Assembly: GCA_000310025.1 (NCBI GenBank)
Contig: FN649737.1
Coordinates: forward strand, 1,265,367 to 1,329,366
Length of the DNA stretch: 64,000 nt
Source of the DNA: Ectocarpus siliculosus
Lineage: Eukaryota; Sar; Phaeophyceae; Ectocarpales; Ectocarpaceae
Reading direction: 5' to 3'
The notes beneath the pieces were generated by a model. That model was not told the DNA's origin, searched no databases, and saw only the letters and a list, made by a program, of their open reading frames with translations. Made by a program: the position numbers and the translations under genes. How positions within the stretch are numbered: the first letter of the stretch is position 1; every line of letters begins with the position of its first letter. This document shows positions 1 through 12,800 of this stretch, piece by piece.

Positions 1-179
1 CAAGTACGCGTCGGCAAGCAACGCAGGCATAAGAACAAGCAGCAGCTATTGTCTACTGTAGGCAGTTGCTATTGTCTAGGCATGCATTTTAATCCTGATG
101 AAACACGGTGCCCAGCAGCTAGAACCACCTGTGTGACACGCACTCGTTTAGTATGTACGACATACGATAAAGCACCCCG

Positions 180-620
180 GGGATATCATGTAGGCTTTCA
201 AAAATTTGTATCACCGGGTGTTGTATTCTGTGTGGGAGGGGTGCTATCTTGTGAGCCGGGGTGATAACGTGCAGGTCGCGGGAGCCATGAACGGGGTGCA
301 GTAACCAGGGGGTGTGATACCACTATAGCATACTTGCAGGGACTGAAGTTATGTGGAAACTAAGGGGGGTGTTAGCACCGCCTGCAAAGAATCACCTACT
401 GCTGTGCCTGCGGCTACACGAAGGGGGGGTGGTATTGAGGGAGGGTGATGCCACCACTGCCTTAAAAATACTATCGCATTGCTGTCGCACTGGTATTGCT
501 TATGGTACTAAGCAGGGGTGATAGCACTGACACCACTGACTACAGCAGTGAAGTTCCTGCCGAGCGTGCTTCCAGTCGTGCGGAAGTGAGGGGTGTGGGG
601 GGGGTGTTATGCACATAACC
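180..620. repeat. Degenerate G-rich repeats (GGGGTG-type)
   Basis: A run of imperfect G-rich blocks of the form GGGGTGNTA, several followed by GCACC or CACCAC, recurs about every 40-90 bases and is strongly G-skewed on the + strand. I see no coding exon here. It reads as a decayed minisatellite or a remnant of a mobile element; no family could be assigned. Confidence 0.35.
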
Positions 621-1839
621 TCGGCATGAACGTCAACAGCGCTCTCTTCGGAACAGCGAAAGAGAGCGTTGCAAAAGAGGTTTCATCCATCACTACCGCT
701 TGGCACAAAGAACGTGGAATACAAATAAGGCGGGGGAGAAATAAAGTTGGTTGGTTTGCATTGAAGGAACAAATACGGGGTGATTCCCCCGCACTCAGAA
801 GGTGTGTTGCGCATGTTCCTTGGCCATCTTGCATGTTATCAGGTACCTCTGCTGAGTCATCACCCGGGTGATGGTCGCATGGGCTCCGTGATTACACGCA
901 TCACCTCACGGGGCTCCTAGTTTGAAATCCAAACATATTAGCACCGGGTGTTGCTGTATCTGTGCGGGGTGTCTCTATCTTATGTCGGTGTGTTCTATTG
1001 TGTCATCTGGTACGGTATATGTGCTGCTGCGTTTGTACAGCAGTAGTACAATACGATACATACATAATTGTGCCTTACAGAACCAGGTACCCAAACTGAC
1101 TCTAAGTATCATGCATCCCTTGGGCCGGCACCTGGGTTGTTAGTGGGCACACTTTCCCGTCAAGTCCGAGCAAACAACCAATCGTATGCATAGCACACGC
1201 GATTGAACGATAACGAATACTGCGCAAGCTCTCTCAGTCCCTTTGTCTGTTTGACACGAATCGCGCGAGCGCTGCGGCACCGCTGATGATGCAGGTATGC
1301 ATTGAACTTGGGAGTGTGGGAACATGTTCTGTGCCATGGACGCTAAACCGAAAAATCGATGCCTCGCCCATCCGATAGAGACAACATATACTGCATACAT
1401 GATCCTACACACGTCAAACGTCAACGCTCATCACACACCTGCGCGACCTCGCTGCTGCCCGCCCTTGCGCAGCCAAGCGCGAGGTGCGACAGCTTGAGTA
1501 CGTACGACTCTGGCTGGTGACGTTCGCAGTGACGTTCGCATGCCGACACCAAAGGACGTGCCTGACACGAGACAGCACGCAGCCATGACTAGTGCCCGGA
1601 CTAGTGTCTCGTTCCCTCGGCGTCCGCGTGGTGCCATGACTTTGTGTGCGGTTCGCACAGAAGGTGTGGCCATTTAGTTGGCTTGTTGGCTGTTGACTGC
1701 GGTTGATTGCGCCGCCTCTCATGGGTTATTGCGCCGCCTCTTTCGCGTCCACGACGCTCTGCGCTCTCCCACTCGTCACCCCCTCGTGCATCAGCACCTC
1801 CCTTTTGAACGCGGTACTGTCAAGGCAGAGTCAGTCAAT
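621..1839. other. Intergenic, no gene recognised
   Basis: Only short open frames on both strands, with no recognisable domain or exon chain. It contains one exact copy of the dispersed decamer TACAGCAGTA at 1036-1045. Any promoter for the gene starting at 1840 should lie in the right half, but I see no clear motif. Confidence 0.4.
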
Positions 1840-4800
1840 ATGATCGTGCGAAAGGCGTTGATGCTCTTGTTAAGTCTGGTGTGTGCAGCAACGGACTGCT
1901 GTACAATCGACCCGAAGTTAACTTCGCTAAGGGGAGGAGGAGGACGCCAGGCTTGGATACAGGATTTTTGTCGCACCCCAGGCAACGAGTTCTTCGCAGA
2001 GGTGGGAACGGTGCCACCTACCTGGTAGCTACAGCAGTGTTTGGTTGGGACAGCTCTTGCTACAGTGTGGCATTCCATGTGAAATCCTGGATGGAATCCA
2101 TTATGTGTCTGCTTGACAGCAGTGGTAGACGATGTACTACATGAAATACCACGGAGAGAGAAGCTGTTGCACGTCGAAGTTCAATTTGGGTACACTGCTG
2201 ATGCTGTACCCACGAAGGTTCTGGTGTTGGATCTCGGGGAAGTGGAGATAACCCTCAACTAGCTGCATCAGTTACTTTCAAATGCCGCCACCGGTCTAAC
2301 CTACATAATAACTCGATTGTCTCAGGTCCCGTTGAGCTTCATACGCGAGAGCATGAATTCAATCGATATCGGAAGGGGGGTGGATATACCGTACAGACAA
2401 GAAGCGCTCGGAGTGATTCTGGGAGAGAGGTGACACTACTGTTGTTCGCATTCTTTGGGAATAATCGTTGATGAAGTTCTTGTTGAACGACCGCCTGCGC
2501 GACCGCTGTCATCCTACCATTTTATTACACGTAGGGGCTATTCTATTACACGGTCACAGCCGCTGGTCGTCCCGGGAACCTTTTGAACCACAAAGGCCAA
2601 AAGTCAGTGCCCAACTAGCGTGGCGCGTACCTTGCACTTTTTCGGCAACAACAAGCGTTGTGTGCTGTAAGGGGCCGCCTCTTCCAGTCCGTGCCTCTCT
2701 AGAGGCCGTGTACACAAATATCTTCCGATCACCGCGTTGACCGTCTTTGTACCACAGGTGCACTGCAGTTTCGAAACTCGCTGCTGTAACTTTCGCCCAA
2801 AGAATATCATCCATGTGCTGTCTTACACAGCTGGACGAACATGATACTTCCCCGCCTCTACATGCTATAGAACGCTGACTCTTCCGCGTCTGTGGTCCCG
2901 CTTCAATCGGCAGAAGAATAGGCGTGGGTGTGCACGGCGATAACAATGCATCAACGGTGCAGTCGTCGGCAGCGCTCTTGTACGGATTGCTTCATGCGAG
3001 GTACGAGCTCGTGGTAGTGTGATGGCAGTCCCACCCAATGTGTAAACTTTGAAGTTGGTGGTTGGGGCTCTTTTTGTGCGTACACGCCTGCTGCTGGAGA
3101 CTACTGGGACTCAAGCTACACTACGTTCCCATGACAGTTTCAAGACGTTTTTATCTCGCCGGCGTTCTGATTATTGAGAACGCCCTCGCCCCTCGCTGTT
3201 TCCGTGTGGACCCCGTCCCTCTTGCAGATTTCTAGTGAGCCCACAGGGGTTAAAAGTCGTGCTCGAAAAGTTCTCCAAGGCAGACTTCGGGAGATGCCCC
3301 AGGTAAACCGTGCTCTAAAGGAAAGAAAATAAGGGGTCTCGGCTTTTCGACACAACAAAAGACTGAGAAGTACTCCCAGACGGCGCAACACGATGACAAT
3401 ATCTTTTTGACAACGGCAAGAATAATACCATACGAAACAAGAAAAACCAGGGGGACGCACAGAACACAGAACGTCCCTAGTCTTGCAAATAGTGTACGGG
3501 CAAGGGGTCAGATATTGTTGTGCGATAACTCCGCGTCTTTCGTGGCAAGTTTGTTGGCGTTGTCGATGATTTGGAAAGTTTCGTATCCAAACGCAGCGAG
3601 GAAACGGCTGTTGAGATCCCAGAGGAAGTGCGAAACTCAATTTTGAGTCAACGGTGAGGAAGTGGCGACGCTAACATGCCTTCTGGAGAGGATACAGTAG
3701 TTATGACGCAAGCGATATTCCGTCGTCCCCTGAAATAATGTCTAACGTATCTAGGTCATTTCGCACGGTGGTGGTTACAAAACAGTGGTATGTCATGGAC
3801 GCAGGGTTCCGCCTTAGTTCAACACAAGGAAAGTTAGATCGTTTTTGTTTGGGATATACACGTTTGTGCGTCATGTTCAGGCATACGAGCTGATGCACGA
3901 CTCTCCGACGTTGCCCGCCACCCTGCAGAGTTTATTGCCAAGGCCAGGCCGTGCTTCCAGTTGGAGAATCGGACAGACCAAAGCAGAGTTCTGTGAAGGT
4001 GAGCGTTGTGCTTTAATGGATATCACGTCCTCCGTTAGTCTATATCTTCGCATTGGCTACGCATTTGGAGTCCGACCCAGAGTTCCGCATCTCCTGCCTG
4101 CCTACCTTTTGAGTTTTTGTATTCAACATCAAGCGCCGGGTTCAACCCTCCCTTCTGTGCTGATCCACGCAGATGTCAATCTCGTGCGCGCGCTAGGTTT
4201 GTTCGTTGGAAGTAGAAAAGCCTTGGACACTGAAATTCAAACGATTAAGTAACCTGGCCGCTACAGTTTTAACTGTTGGGGAGAACGATCACCAGCACCA
4301 ATATCACGCTTACGGAGCGTGTACTAGGTGGGCGGAGTTGCCAACACGTGTCTCAAATTCCAACCGGGTTGGAAATGTGCGCGTTTTCACTCGCCCTAGT
4401 CTTTCTCCGCGCGGCGTTCTCTGCGAGGCGCCGCGTTAAAATTGACACCGATATCCGTCCTATCATGTCGTACATTGCAGATGCATCGGCCTGGGATAGT
4501 TTCTGCAACAGTTTTGAAAAGTTGCACATGCACTATAGTGGAGTCTCGCAGGGCAACCAATAGAAAATTCTGCAAAATCTGCGTGGTCAGCTCTTCACCC
4601 TTGGCGATGTTGTCAGGTGTTCTGCCCGCGCTGCGGTGACCTTTATTATCCGTCGGGATACGTGCGGGCATGCGACGGAGCATTCTGGGGAACAACCCTG
4701 CCCCACCTCCTGTTGCTGGGCTGGCCAGAGCTGAAGACTACGCCAAACACGTCTCACTACGTGCCCAGGGTGTTCGGGTTCAAAGTACACGCGGAAGAGT

Positions 4801-4844
4801 TGAGTGCTCCAGATCAAGACGGTCGCCAAGAGAGGTTATCGTAG
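1840..4844 (+). CDS. Casein kinase 2 regulatory (beta) subunit-like, signal peptide, middle exons unresolved
   Basis: Two exons are recognisable. Exon 1 (1840-2001) begins with a hydrophobic signal-peptide-like stretch (MIVRKALMLLLSLVCAATD), then LRGG, then WIQDFCRTPGNEFFAE, which matches the conserved N-terminal WFxxxxGNEFFxEV block of CK2 beta. It ends at a GAG|GTGGGA donor, phase 0. The last exon (4617-4844) follows a TTGTCAG acceptor and has FCPRCGDLYYP (second half of the beta-subunit zinc ribbon), DGAFWGTTLPHLLLLGWPEL and YVPRVFGFKVH, all CK2 beta dimer-region signatures, with a stop after RQERLS. The helical middle and the first zinc-binding Cys pair were not found. An LSPRGVLCEAPR string near 4400 may be a damaged version of CPRVLCEGQ. 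Either the middle exons are highly divergent or the copy is decaying. The signal peptide is unusual, because CK2 beta is normally nuclear or cytosolic. Confidence 0.5.
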
Positions 4845-6869
4845 TAGCGAAGCTGCAGGAGCGTAGGCGAAGAGCCCTTTGTGCAGGTGAACATTAGTGC
4901 TTCGGTATATCGTTGAAATCGAGAGCAGCAGTGATATCCCCCCTGCTGTGGGAAACATGTGAAGACGACGACTTAGTGGGTGTTGGGGGTGGGTAACCTG
5001 GAAGGGGCAAATGATGCAGATTTTTGTGATACGAGGAGATTTTGGTTAGCTAAATGACGAGGGCATCGAAGGCTGTAAATGCAGGACACACAGCTCCCAT
5101 ATTCGACCGTGTATTTTAGCCCCACGCAGATTTCAAAGCAGAGTTGCTGCACAGGAAAAGAGTTGCTGGCGACGTATATTGTAGATCTCACCGAGAGATT
5201 TTGGAGTATTGATCATTCGGTGATGGCACCGTCGGCGGTGAGGCCATCGGTCCAAGGGGGTACAATAGAAATAGACAGCAGTCAAACAAGGCGTGCAGAA
5301 GTAGACGAGGCTACATTTAATTAGGTCTCCTGTGCGTTTCCTGCTGTCAGTAGAGGTGAGAGTGATGGGGATAAGGCCAAATGCTCTAGATTAACCTGGG
5401 GGAGGGGGGCACACGTGCGACGAAGTTGAGGTGTGACGGCGCTAGCAGATCGTGCACAATTTTCCTTTTCAGTTGTAGATCGAAACACGGGTAGACGTCA
5501 TGCTCCACTCTCGAGTCCACCTCACAACGTACATGTAGAGCGGCGCTCCCCGACCCGCTTTGACCACGCCACCCAGGGCGGGATTGGCCGTGCCATTCAT
5601 TGGTTCACACCCTGTCGCCGAACCCGCCGTGACTTTTCTCGTACCCTCTGTTTGATTGCGCCTAGCCCATCTCCACCGCCGCCAGCCGGAGGTGGTTGCA
5701 TTGTTCTCTGGCATCGCTGCTGCTCGATATACTTCCAGCAGGTGGGGGGGCTACCAATCGTGGCACAGATGCCCTCGGTATAGAGGCCTTCCCCGCCTGC
5801 AGCCCCAGCCGTACCTTTGGGTGCCGGGTCGGGGATCGACACATCATCCGTACCCCGCTGATGTGGGCTGCCCCTAGCGACAATCCTGTATGTGTTTTCT
5901 ATTCTATCACCGTCAGTAGAGGCGAGGGTGGTAGCATGAAGCCAAATCCCCGGAGGGCCAGGCGCGGGCGCCATCGGGTGTCAGATGCTGCGCTATGCGG
6001 AGGTCGTGTTTGGCGCCCGGTACCAACCCCCCGAGGGACATCATTCCAAGTCTGCATGGCGTACCAGCTGGATTGGTTGCACCATATGTGCACAGCGTCA
6101 ACCATCCCGCTTATTACACGTACGTGTCCGCCCTGGGAGCTTGACGCCCTCACAAGAGATTTGGTGCAACCTCGGTGACCGCACCTTTGTGCTTGAAGTC
6201 AGCCATATCCCGCGTGTTGCGCATCCAGCACAGAACTCAACCTTCCCGGGTCCCTCTACACCCAGTATACGGTTAATGATTGCATGCCGTGTACCCGCAT
6301 TGTGATCGTGCTGCTGTCGCCTGCGCCCTCGTCTCGCATACCTTATTATTACTCCAGCCAATTGTCTGGAGGACTACAGCAGTACTGCTGTGTACACGTT
6401 CATAAAACCCAGCCGATGCCGCGCAGCTTTTGGGGATTCCCGTATAACTTCCGTGAGAGATTTACGAATAGCTTCGAGGTCTGCGTACTGCACACATTAC
6501 TCAAATGATCACGGATTGCTTAGTTGCACACGAACAGACGTAAGCCGAGCAACGCGGGTGGGATCGGCGACCGGCTGCGGATCCTTGACTGAACTTTGAA
6601 TAGATAGTTCCTTTTGAGGGGGGACGTTGAACGCGATGTTGTACATAGGTGCAGAGGTTAGGTTTTGGGCTGTCCGCGGTGTCCCCCAACAGCAATACAC
6701 AACAGACAAGTGCTCCAGCACACCGCAACACCGCAACCCGTACCACCCCCCTTGCTACGTGCGGTTCACGAGCGCGTTCCATCCGTGGGAGCGTGTAAAA
6801 TTGAAGAGACCATCTTTGCCAGGTCTCTATTATTTTGCATTAGTATATAGCAGGAGCGCGACAGCGACG
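4845..6869. other. Intergenic, no gene recognised
   Basis: Overlapping short open frames on both strands with no domain or exon continuity. It holds a TACAGCAGTACTGCTGTG double palindrome-like site at 6375-6392. The last few hundred bases should contain the promoter of the FHA-WDR70 gene. Confidence 0.4.
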
Positions 6870-9800
6870 ATGGGAGAGGAGATAGACACTTCGCAGCTGT
6901 CCCTGACAGTCCAGAGAGGGCCTCCCACAGCCGCCTCCGGTCACGCTCACTTGCAAATATTCAAAGATGGCGCGGCCCTAGGCGAAGTACTCGCCGGTGG
7001 TCGCGATGTGACGGTGCTAGGGCGGAACTCGAAGATGTGTCACGAGAGGTTGGATCACGAGAGCATCTCTAGGCGACACGCGGCGTTGGTTCACAACGGG
7101 GATGGGGATGTCTTTGCGGCCGATCTAGGCTCCACCCACGGCACCTACGTGAACGGTTGCAAGATTGCATCGAAGACCGCAACAAGACTGGGTGATGGAG
7201 ACGTCATCAAATTTGGCGAGAGCTCCAGGTAAGGACTGCGTGTAAGTTATTTGTCTCGTACTGCTGTAACCAGGAGGTGCTGGTACAGCAGGGCCTGCGT
7301 ACTGGTACAGCAGTGCCTCCGTGTTCTCGCGGCCGTCATGACTTCATGACCAACTGCTGCAGCAACTTGTGAGGTACTCGCCCTTTGCACGTCAAGGGTT
7401 TCATAGTACAGAGCTCGCCGCTGGAATATGTGAAGTGATTGGAATTGCCATGTTCAAATAGTTGTGGTGCCGACCATCGTTTTGGGAATTGTGATAAAGT
7501 TGTGCTTCATCGACCGCAGTCGACAGAGCCCTACACAAGAGTTGTGCCATCTACCTCGTTGAATACGGATGGTGGCCATGCTGAGGCTATGGCTACTGCT
7601 GCTGTAGAGCACGGCAAATTGCGACGCTACCGTCATCCCTGCGCCTCATAATCCCCCCCCCTTCCTCCCTCTCTCTCTCTGTCTCTCTCTCTGTCTCTCT
7701 CTCCTTCTCTCTCTTCGCGATTTGGCTGATTTCTCCAGGTCATACGTGTTTCGTCTTTCGGCGCCAAAAAGTGTCACCACCAAGTCAGCGTCATCCAACG
7801 GTACATTCCACGAGAAACCGACCGCGGCAGGTGGCGAGTCTGGTAAAGCCAACGGAGGAGCGGCCAAGCCGCGGGTAGACCCAAGAAATTCACCAAACGA
7901 CTCGAAGGCCCCGTCTTCTATGCTGCCTCCTCCGGGTGGCCACGTGGTTAAGAAAAAAGCGGAGGCAGGGAGAGGCCGACCCGCCGACAACTGGGCCCAG
8001 CCGAAGCCCGTGGTTGGGCGGAAATCAACCGCGAATCCGCCGGTGTCGGGTATGGATTCCGAGCGAGAGGCAATGCTCCAGGCCAATGTGCCGTCCTCTT
8101 TCGGTGCCGCTAGAGATAAACCGCTTGGCAAGAAGGCGGTCAGGGAGGCCCATATCATGCGCGGGGTACCGGGCGCCGTGATATCCGGGACTAGCGGCCG
8201 TTTCGCGACTGGCCGAAGCGTGGGTAAAAGTATCGACAAGGCGGGGTCTAGTGCTGGGGAAACGGTGGACAAGGAAGAGGCGCGAAAACAGAAGCAGGCG
8301 GAGATTGCGGCCATTACGGCCGAGCTCATGGCCGCAGAGTCGAGCGATGCTGCCGAAAATGGAAATGGGCGAGAAGACGTGCCGGCGGCGGCTTCCTCGG
8401 CGAAATTCAAGCCAGGAGGATGGAGACATTCATCCGGAAACGGGAAGGTTATGGGGTCGATCGGGTCCGCGGGCAGAAAAAAAATGCAGCGCACAGCCGC
8501 AGAGCAATCCAGGAGAGAAGAGGAAGAGGAGGAGGAGGAGGAGGAGGAGGAGGAGGAGGAGGAGGAGGAGGGGGACGACGAGGAGGAGGAGATTACGGAA
8601 GAGATGCGGATTAAGCTTGTTGTGCGTCGCTTGGGACTGCCTGTTTCGCACGAAGTACAGCTGAGTGGCCATCACAAGGGCGTCACAGCGTTGGCCTTGG
8701 ATCGGGCGGGCGGACGTGTGGCAACGGGATCGAACGACTACAAGGTGCCCGGATACCGAATGAGACCCCACCATATTTGTGGGCGAAGCGCGAAATGTGT
8801 TTTCAGAGACACGCTAGTTCAAAGTTCAATGGGAATATCGTTGATGGAATAGCCTAAGGCCGTGGTGGCGATATCGGTCTATTAATAGTATACCTTGTTG
8901 CTCTGAAGGACGGATCCGTCGCATGAGCTCGTTCGGCCTACTGAGAAGCGGCGCGATGGGGCAAGAAGTGTGCCGACCACGACGTTGTAATGATCAGCTG
9001 CCCACTCCTCACACCATGCTTGTTTGTGTTCCGGCTTTGATATCAGGTAAAACTTTTTGACTTCGGTGGCATGGACAAGCGGCACTTACCTTTCCGAGAG
9101 ATCGAGCCTGAGGAGGGCAATGTGGTGGTGTCCATCAGCTACTCCGGCACCGGGCATGCCTTTCTTGTTTGCACCGCCGGGAGCCAGCCGAAGGTGGGTG
9201 GTCTGTTCAGCGACAACCCGCTCGGGACGTCGTAACCCTTTGGTTCTTGGGAGCAGCCTCCTCCTGCTAACTCTACCGCAGCAGTGCCTGTACCGAGGGC
9301 TTTATGCTAGCCCATGCTATATGCGTACCGACATGCAAGCGAAGTTGTGCACGCAGTCCATTCAAGTAATTTATCAGCACCTTGTTCATGAAGCATGCCG
9401 TTGTGTGCCCGTTGTTGTTCTATCTCATAGCTCGCTTTGATGTTGTGCTGTCCCTCATTGTGTATCTTGTGTGTGTTTTTTTCTTTGCAGGTGTACGACC
9501 GTGACGGCAACCAGCTCGCCCACTTCGTCAAGGGAGATCCGTACCTTAAGGTTTGAATCGAATCGCGAGCACACATTCTCCGTGCGTTAATTCGTGTGCC
9601 AGGGGCAGTGTGGCGTTCCTGTCGTTCCCTTGACATGGTTGCCCCGTGAACAACTGCAAGCGTCGACGCTCCTGCCGTGCACGGCATGTTTCAAGTCAAG
9701 TCGTACTTTCTTGCTGGGGCCACGCTGCCGGACCGCTGGGGCTTACGAATCTGGAACCTTTTTGTTGAGGGCGGGAGAGTGCTGTTTGTCATCTCCATCG

Positions 9801-12800
9801 GTCGGCACGTTTTTATCGCCGACTACAAGTATTGTATGCATACTTCTCGACGAAACCACACCCTACTGTGACTCACGGTGTGTCCTCCTACTCCCTCGCG
9901 TTCCTTGCTGCACGTTCCGCACGCCATGAATTTAGAATATGGCGAGCACAAAGGGCCACGTGACGCGGGTAACAGGGGGGGATTGGCACCCCACGAAACG
10001 GAACGAGATGTTGACTTGCTCGGTGGACGGGACAGTGAGAATATGGAACCTCACCGGGAAGTTGGCCTTCGACAACCTCATCAACCAAACGGTGAGAGCA
10101 CGCCGCATGTAGAGAAGTAAGTACACTCCGCGTAGCGTCGTAGATATGTTGATGCTTTGGTTACTGTAGGAAAGATTGGTGTTTGTTGTTGTGCCATTGC
10201 ATACAGTACTTGACCGGAAGAGTGAATCAATCAAGTCCTTGTGTTGTTCGCATAGAACAACGTGGCGACAGTGGCGTTGAGCGCCTCTACCTGTACGCGA
10301 TTGCTGTCATGCTGTCATAGGTGATCAAGCTACGGTCGGCCAGAGCGCTGAAGCTTGGGTGCACAGCTGCTGTTTATCACCAGGAGGGGAGACGGATCGC
10401 CGCTGGCGGGGAAGATGGGTCTCTGCACCTCATTAATATGGATAGGCCTCACGTCAAGCACGACGTCGTTCGCGAGGCGCACAAGGTAAGGGATGACGAG
10501 CATGTTTTTTTGTTGCATTGTTGGTCTTCTCTGCCTGACGGTTGGCTCGTGTCTAAATTGCATCGGAAATCGGTATTTAGGTCTCATCCCTCCTTCTTGT
10601 GTTATAGCCCTCTTTCAAAGTTACACCTTCAAGTTTGTTTTTCGTTGGCCTGCTTTTCTCTTCCTCAGCCCCTTTCGTCTTTGTTCTAGTGCAAGCTCTG
10701 CTATTTTCAACAAATATCGGACTTTTAGGTATTTGGCCGAGTTGAGCGTCTGAAAGTTAGTCTGTGCGCTATCAATCATGAGCTGCCAATGGGATATTCC
10801 CAGAGTTGTTGGCGTGTCTTGCCCAACTCGGTCCGTATTGACCACGAGGGCACACTACTTGTATCGGTCTGCCTGTCACGTAACAAAAATCAAGGGGTGC
10901 GAGCTCACATCGATCTCGTTCAACGAGGACGGCCATCTGCTGGCGACGAGGGCGATGGACGATACGGTGAAACTGTGGGATATCAGAAAGCTGGGGGGTG
11001 GAGTGGTGAAGACTTTTCCCGACGTCCCGACACACATGGTGAGAAATCGGTGCTATTTGTGTTCGCAACCGTTTATAATAAGTTTCTTCAGTGGCATGTC
11101 CCATGGCTCATGGTTCATGCACCTAACTCGTCGTGGCTTGTTGGGCAATATCGTACAATACAATAATGTTTGCCCGGTGAGAAGGATGCTGCGGCAACAC
11201 AGGACAGTGGTTGTGCGGCCGCTGCCACTCTAAGACTCATCTTGTTTTCTCTCTCCACGTATATATATATATCCGTCCACGGGTAAAAGCTCGAGCGCTG
11301 TTTTGCCATGGATAAGACGGGCAGTGCTAACCCCGCCTGGTGGATTTGCGAAGCGGCGGAAACATTGCTCTCGCCGATATTTACCGGAATTGTCACTATC
11401 GACGAATTTGGCGCTCTCAGGCGGCCATGGCGGCAGTAGCTAGGGAACAGCGCGTGTGATTCGAAGGATATCTTGACCGATCTATATATCCGCTTGCAAG
11501 GGGGTTCATTGACAAAGGTTTCTGTTTCAGTGTGCTCGAGAATCGTTTGCTGTCCCAAAGCTCAGCCGACGTCCCGTGACCGTGTCGCAGCGGCCACGGC
11601 ACAGCCACTCGCCACTCGCCAACCATGGCTAGAACAGGGTATCGCTTGGCAACGCTTGTATTCCAAAATAGTGAGGATCTAAGATGTTTTCGGGGACGTT
11701 AGCCTTGTGTCCTAAGGAGCACGTGCCCCTTGCGGTTCACACCTTTTTTCCGTCCGTGGTCCTCCGGTATTCCTACTTACTGTCTCTGCTTCTGCATCTG
11801 CCTATTCAATCCGCCTCCTTCGTGTGCGAATACACCCATCGCGTTGTCGTTCCCAGGAAACGGCCAACACGTCGTTCAGTCCCGACGGTCGAGTGCTGGT
11901 TTGCGGCAGCAACGTGCGGCCTAAGTCGCACGCCATGGGTGTGCTCAAGTTTTTCAATGTATACACGGCAGAGGCCGAGCCGGAGCTAGGTGAGAGAAAT
12001 TGTGTGTTGTGCTATTGTTGCTGCTTCTATTCGCATCGCGTTCTGGCGTAGTTCAATGTGAACTTCCCAGGGTACAAAACAGCGGTGTTTCAACGTAGAG
12101 CACGAAGAGGGGAAAGAATCAAGCATGTCTCCTGTTGGGGTTTTTCGTGTGTGTTGTTTGCCGCCGCGTAACTCGCGTTCCACCATAACGTAGTGTAGAT
12201 GATTTGTGTTGTTTGTATCCAAGAGGCGAGCGCGTCCATCGCTCTTTCGCGTTGTCGCGTCAAGTTGAAGCGGATACGGCGTACGTTAGCGCTAACACAG
12301 TGAAGTTTGAGTCCGAATCGAAGTTGATGCCGCAAGTCATGCGTTTGCACTACTCTTGGTGCTGTGCCAACAAGTTCTTGTGTACAAGCCGCAGGATCAA
12401 GACACATGTGCGATTTCCCCCCTCCGATTGTCCCGTACATGTTTCGGAATGTGTGCGCTAACTCCACCTTACGTGATGTCGATTATGTTTTCATCCCGCA
12501 GAGGTTAACGCTGCTCCGGAAGCCAGCGTGGCGCGCGTGGTTTGGCATGCGCAGACCAATCAGGTCATCTGTAGCACGTCGGCGGGGGGTGTGCGGGTTA
12601 TGTACGACCCTGCCATCAGTGACAAGGGGGCGATGCTATCGGCAGGAAGGTCTCACAGCCGGCTCAACACCAACATGTTCCTGCCGAAGCATGCGGTGCG
12701 ATGCTGTATTGTATGTGTAGCAATTATTGTTGCGTTTAGCCCCATTCCCCCAGTTTGTTTTTGCGTTCCCTTTCAAGGGGGCTCTCAGATGTTTCTGAAC

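Noticed and set aside
3545-3637. Exon-like frame (VVDDLESFVSKRSEETAVEI) before a GTGAGG donor
   Set aside because: It could be a middle exon of the CK2 beta-like gene, but it does not resemble that family and its phase does not join the next candidate at about 3881-3995.
7646-8494. 282-codon open frame on the - strand
   Set aside because: Exactly antisense to exon 2 of the FHA-WDR70 gene; its low-complexity Ser/Pro/Ala content is the mirror of the basic linker.
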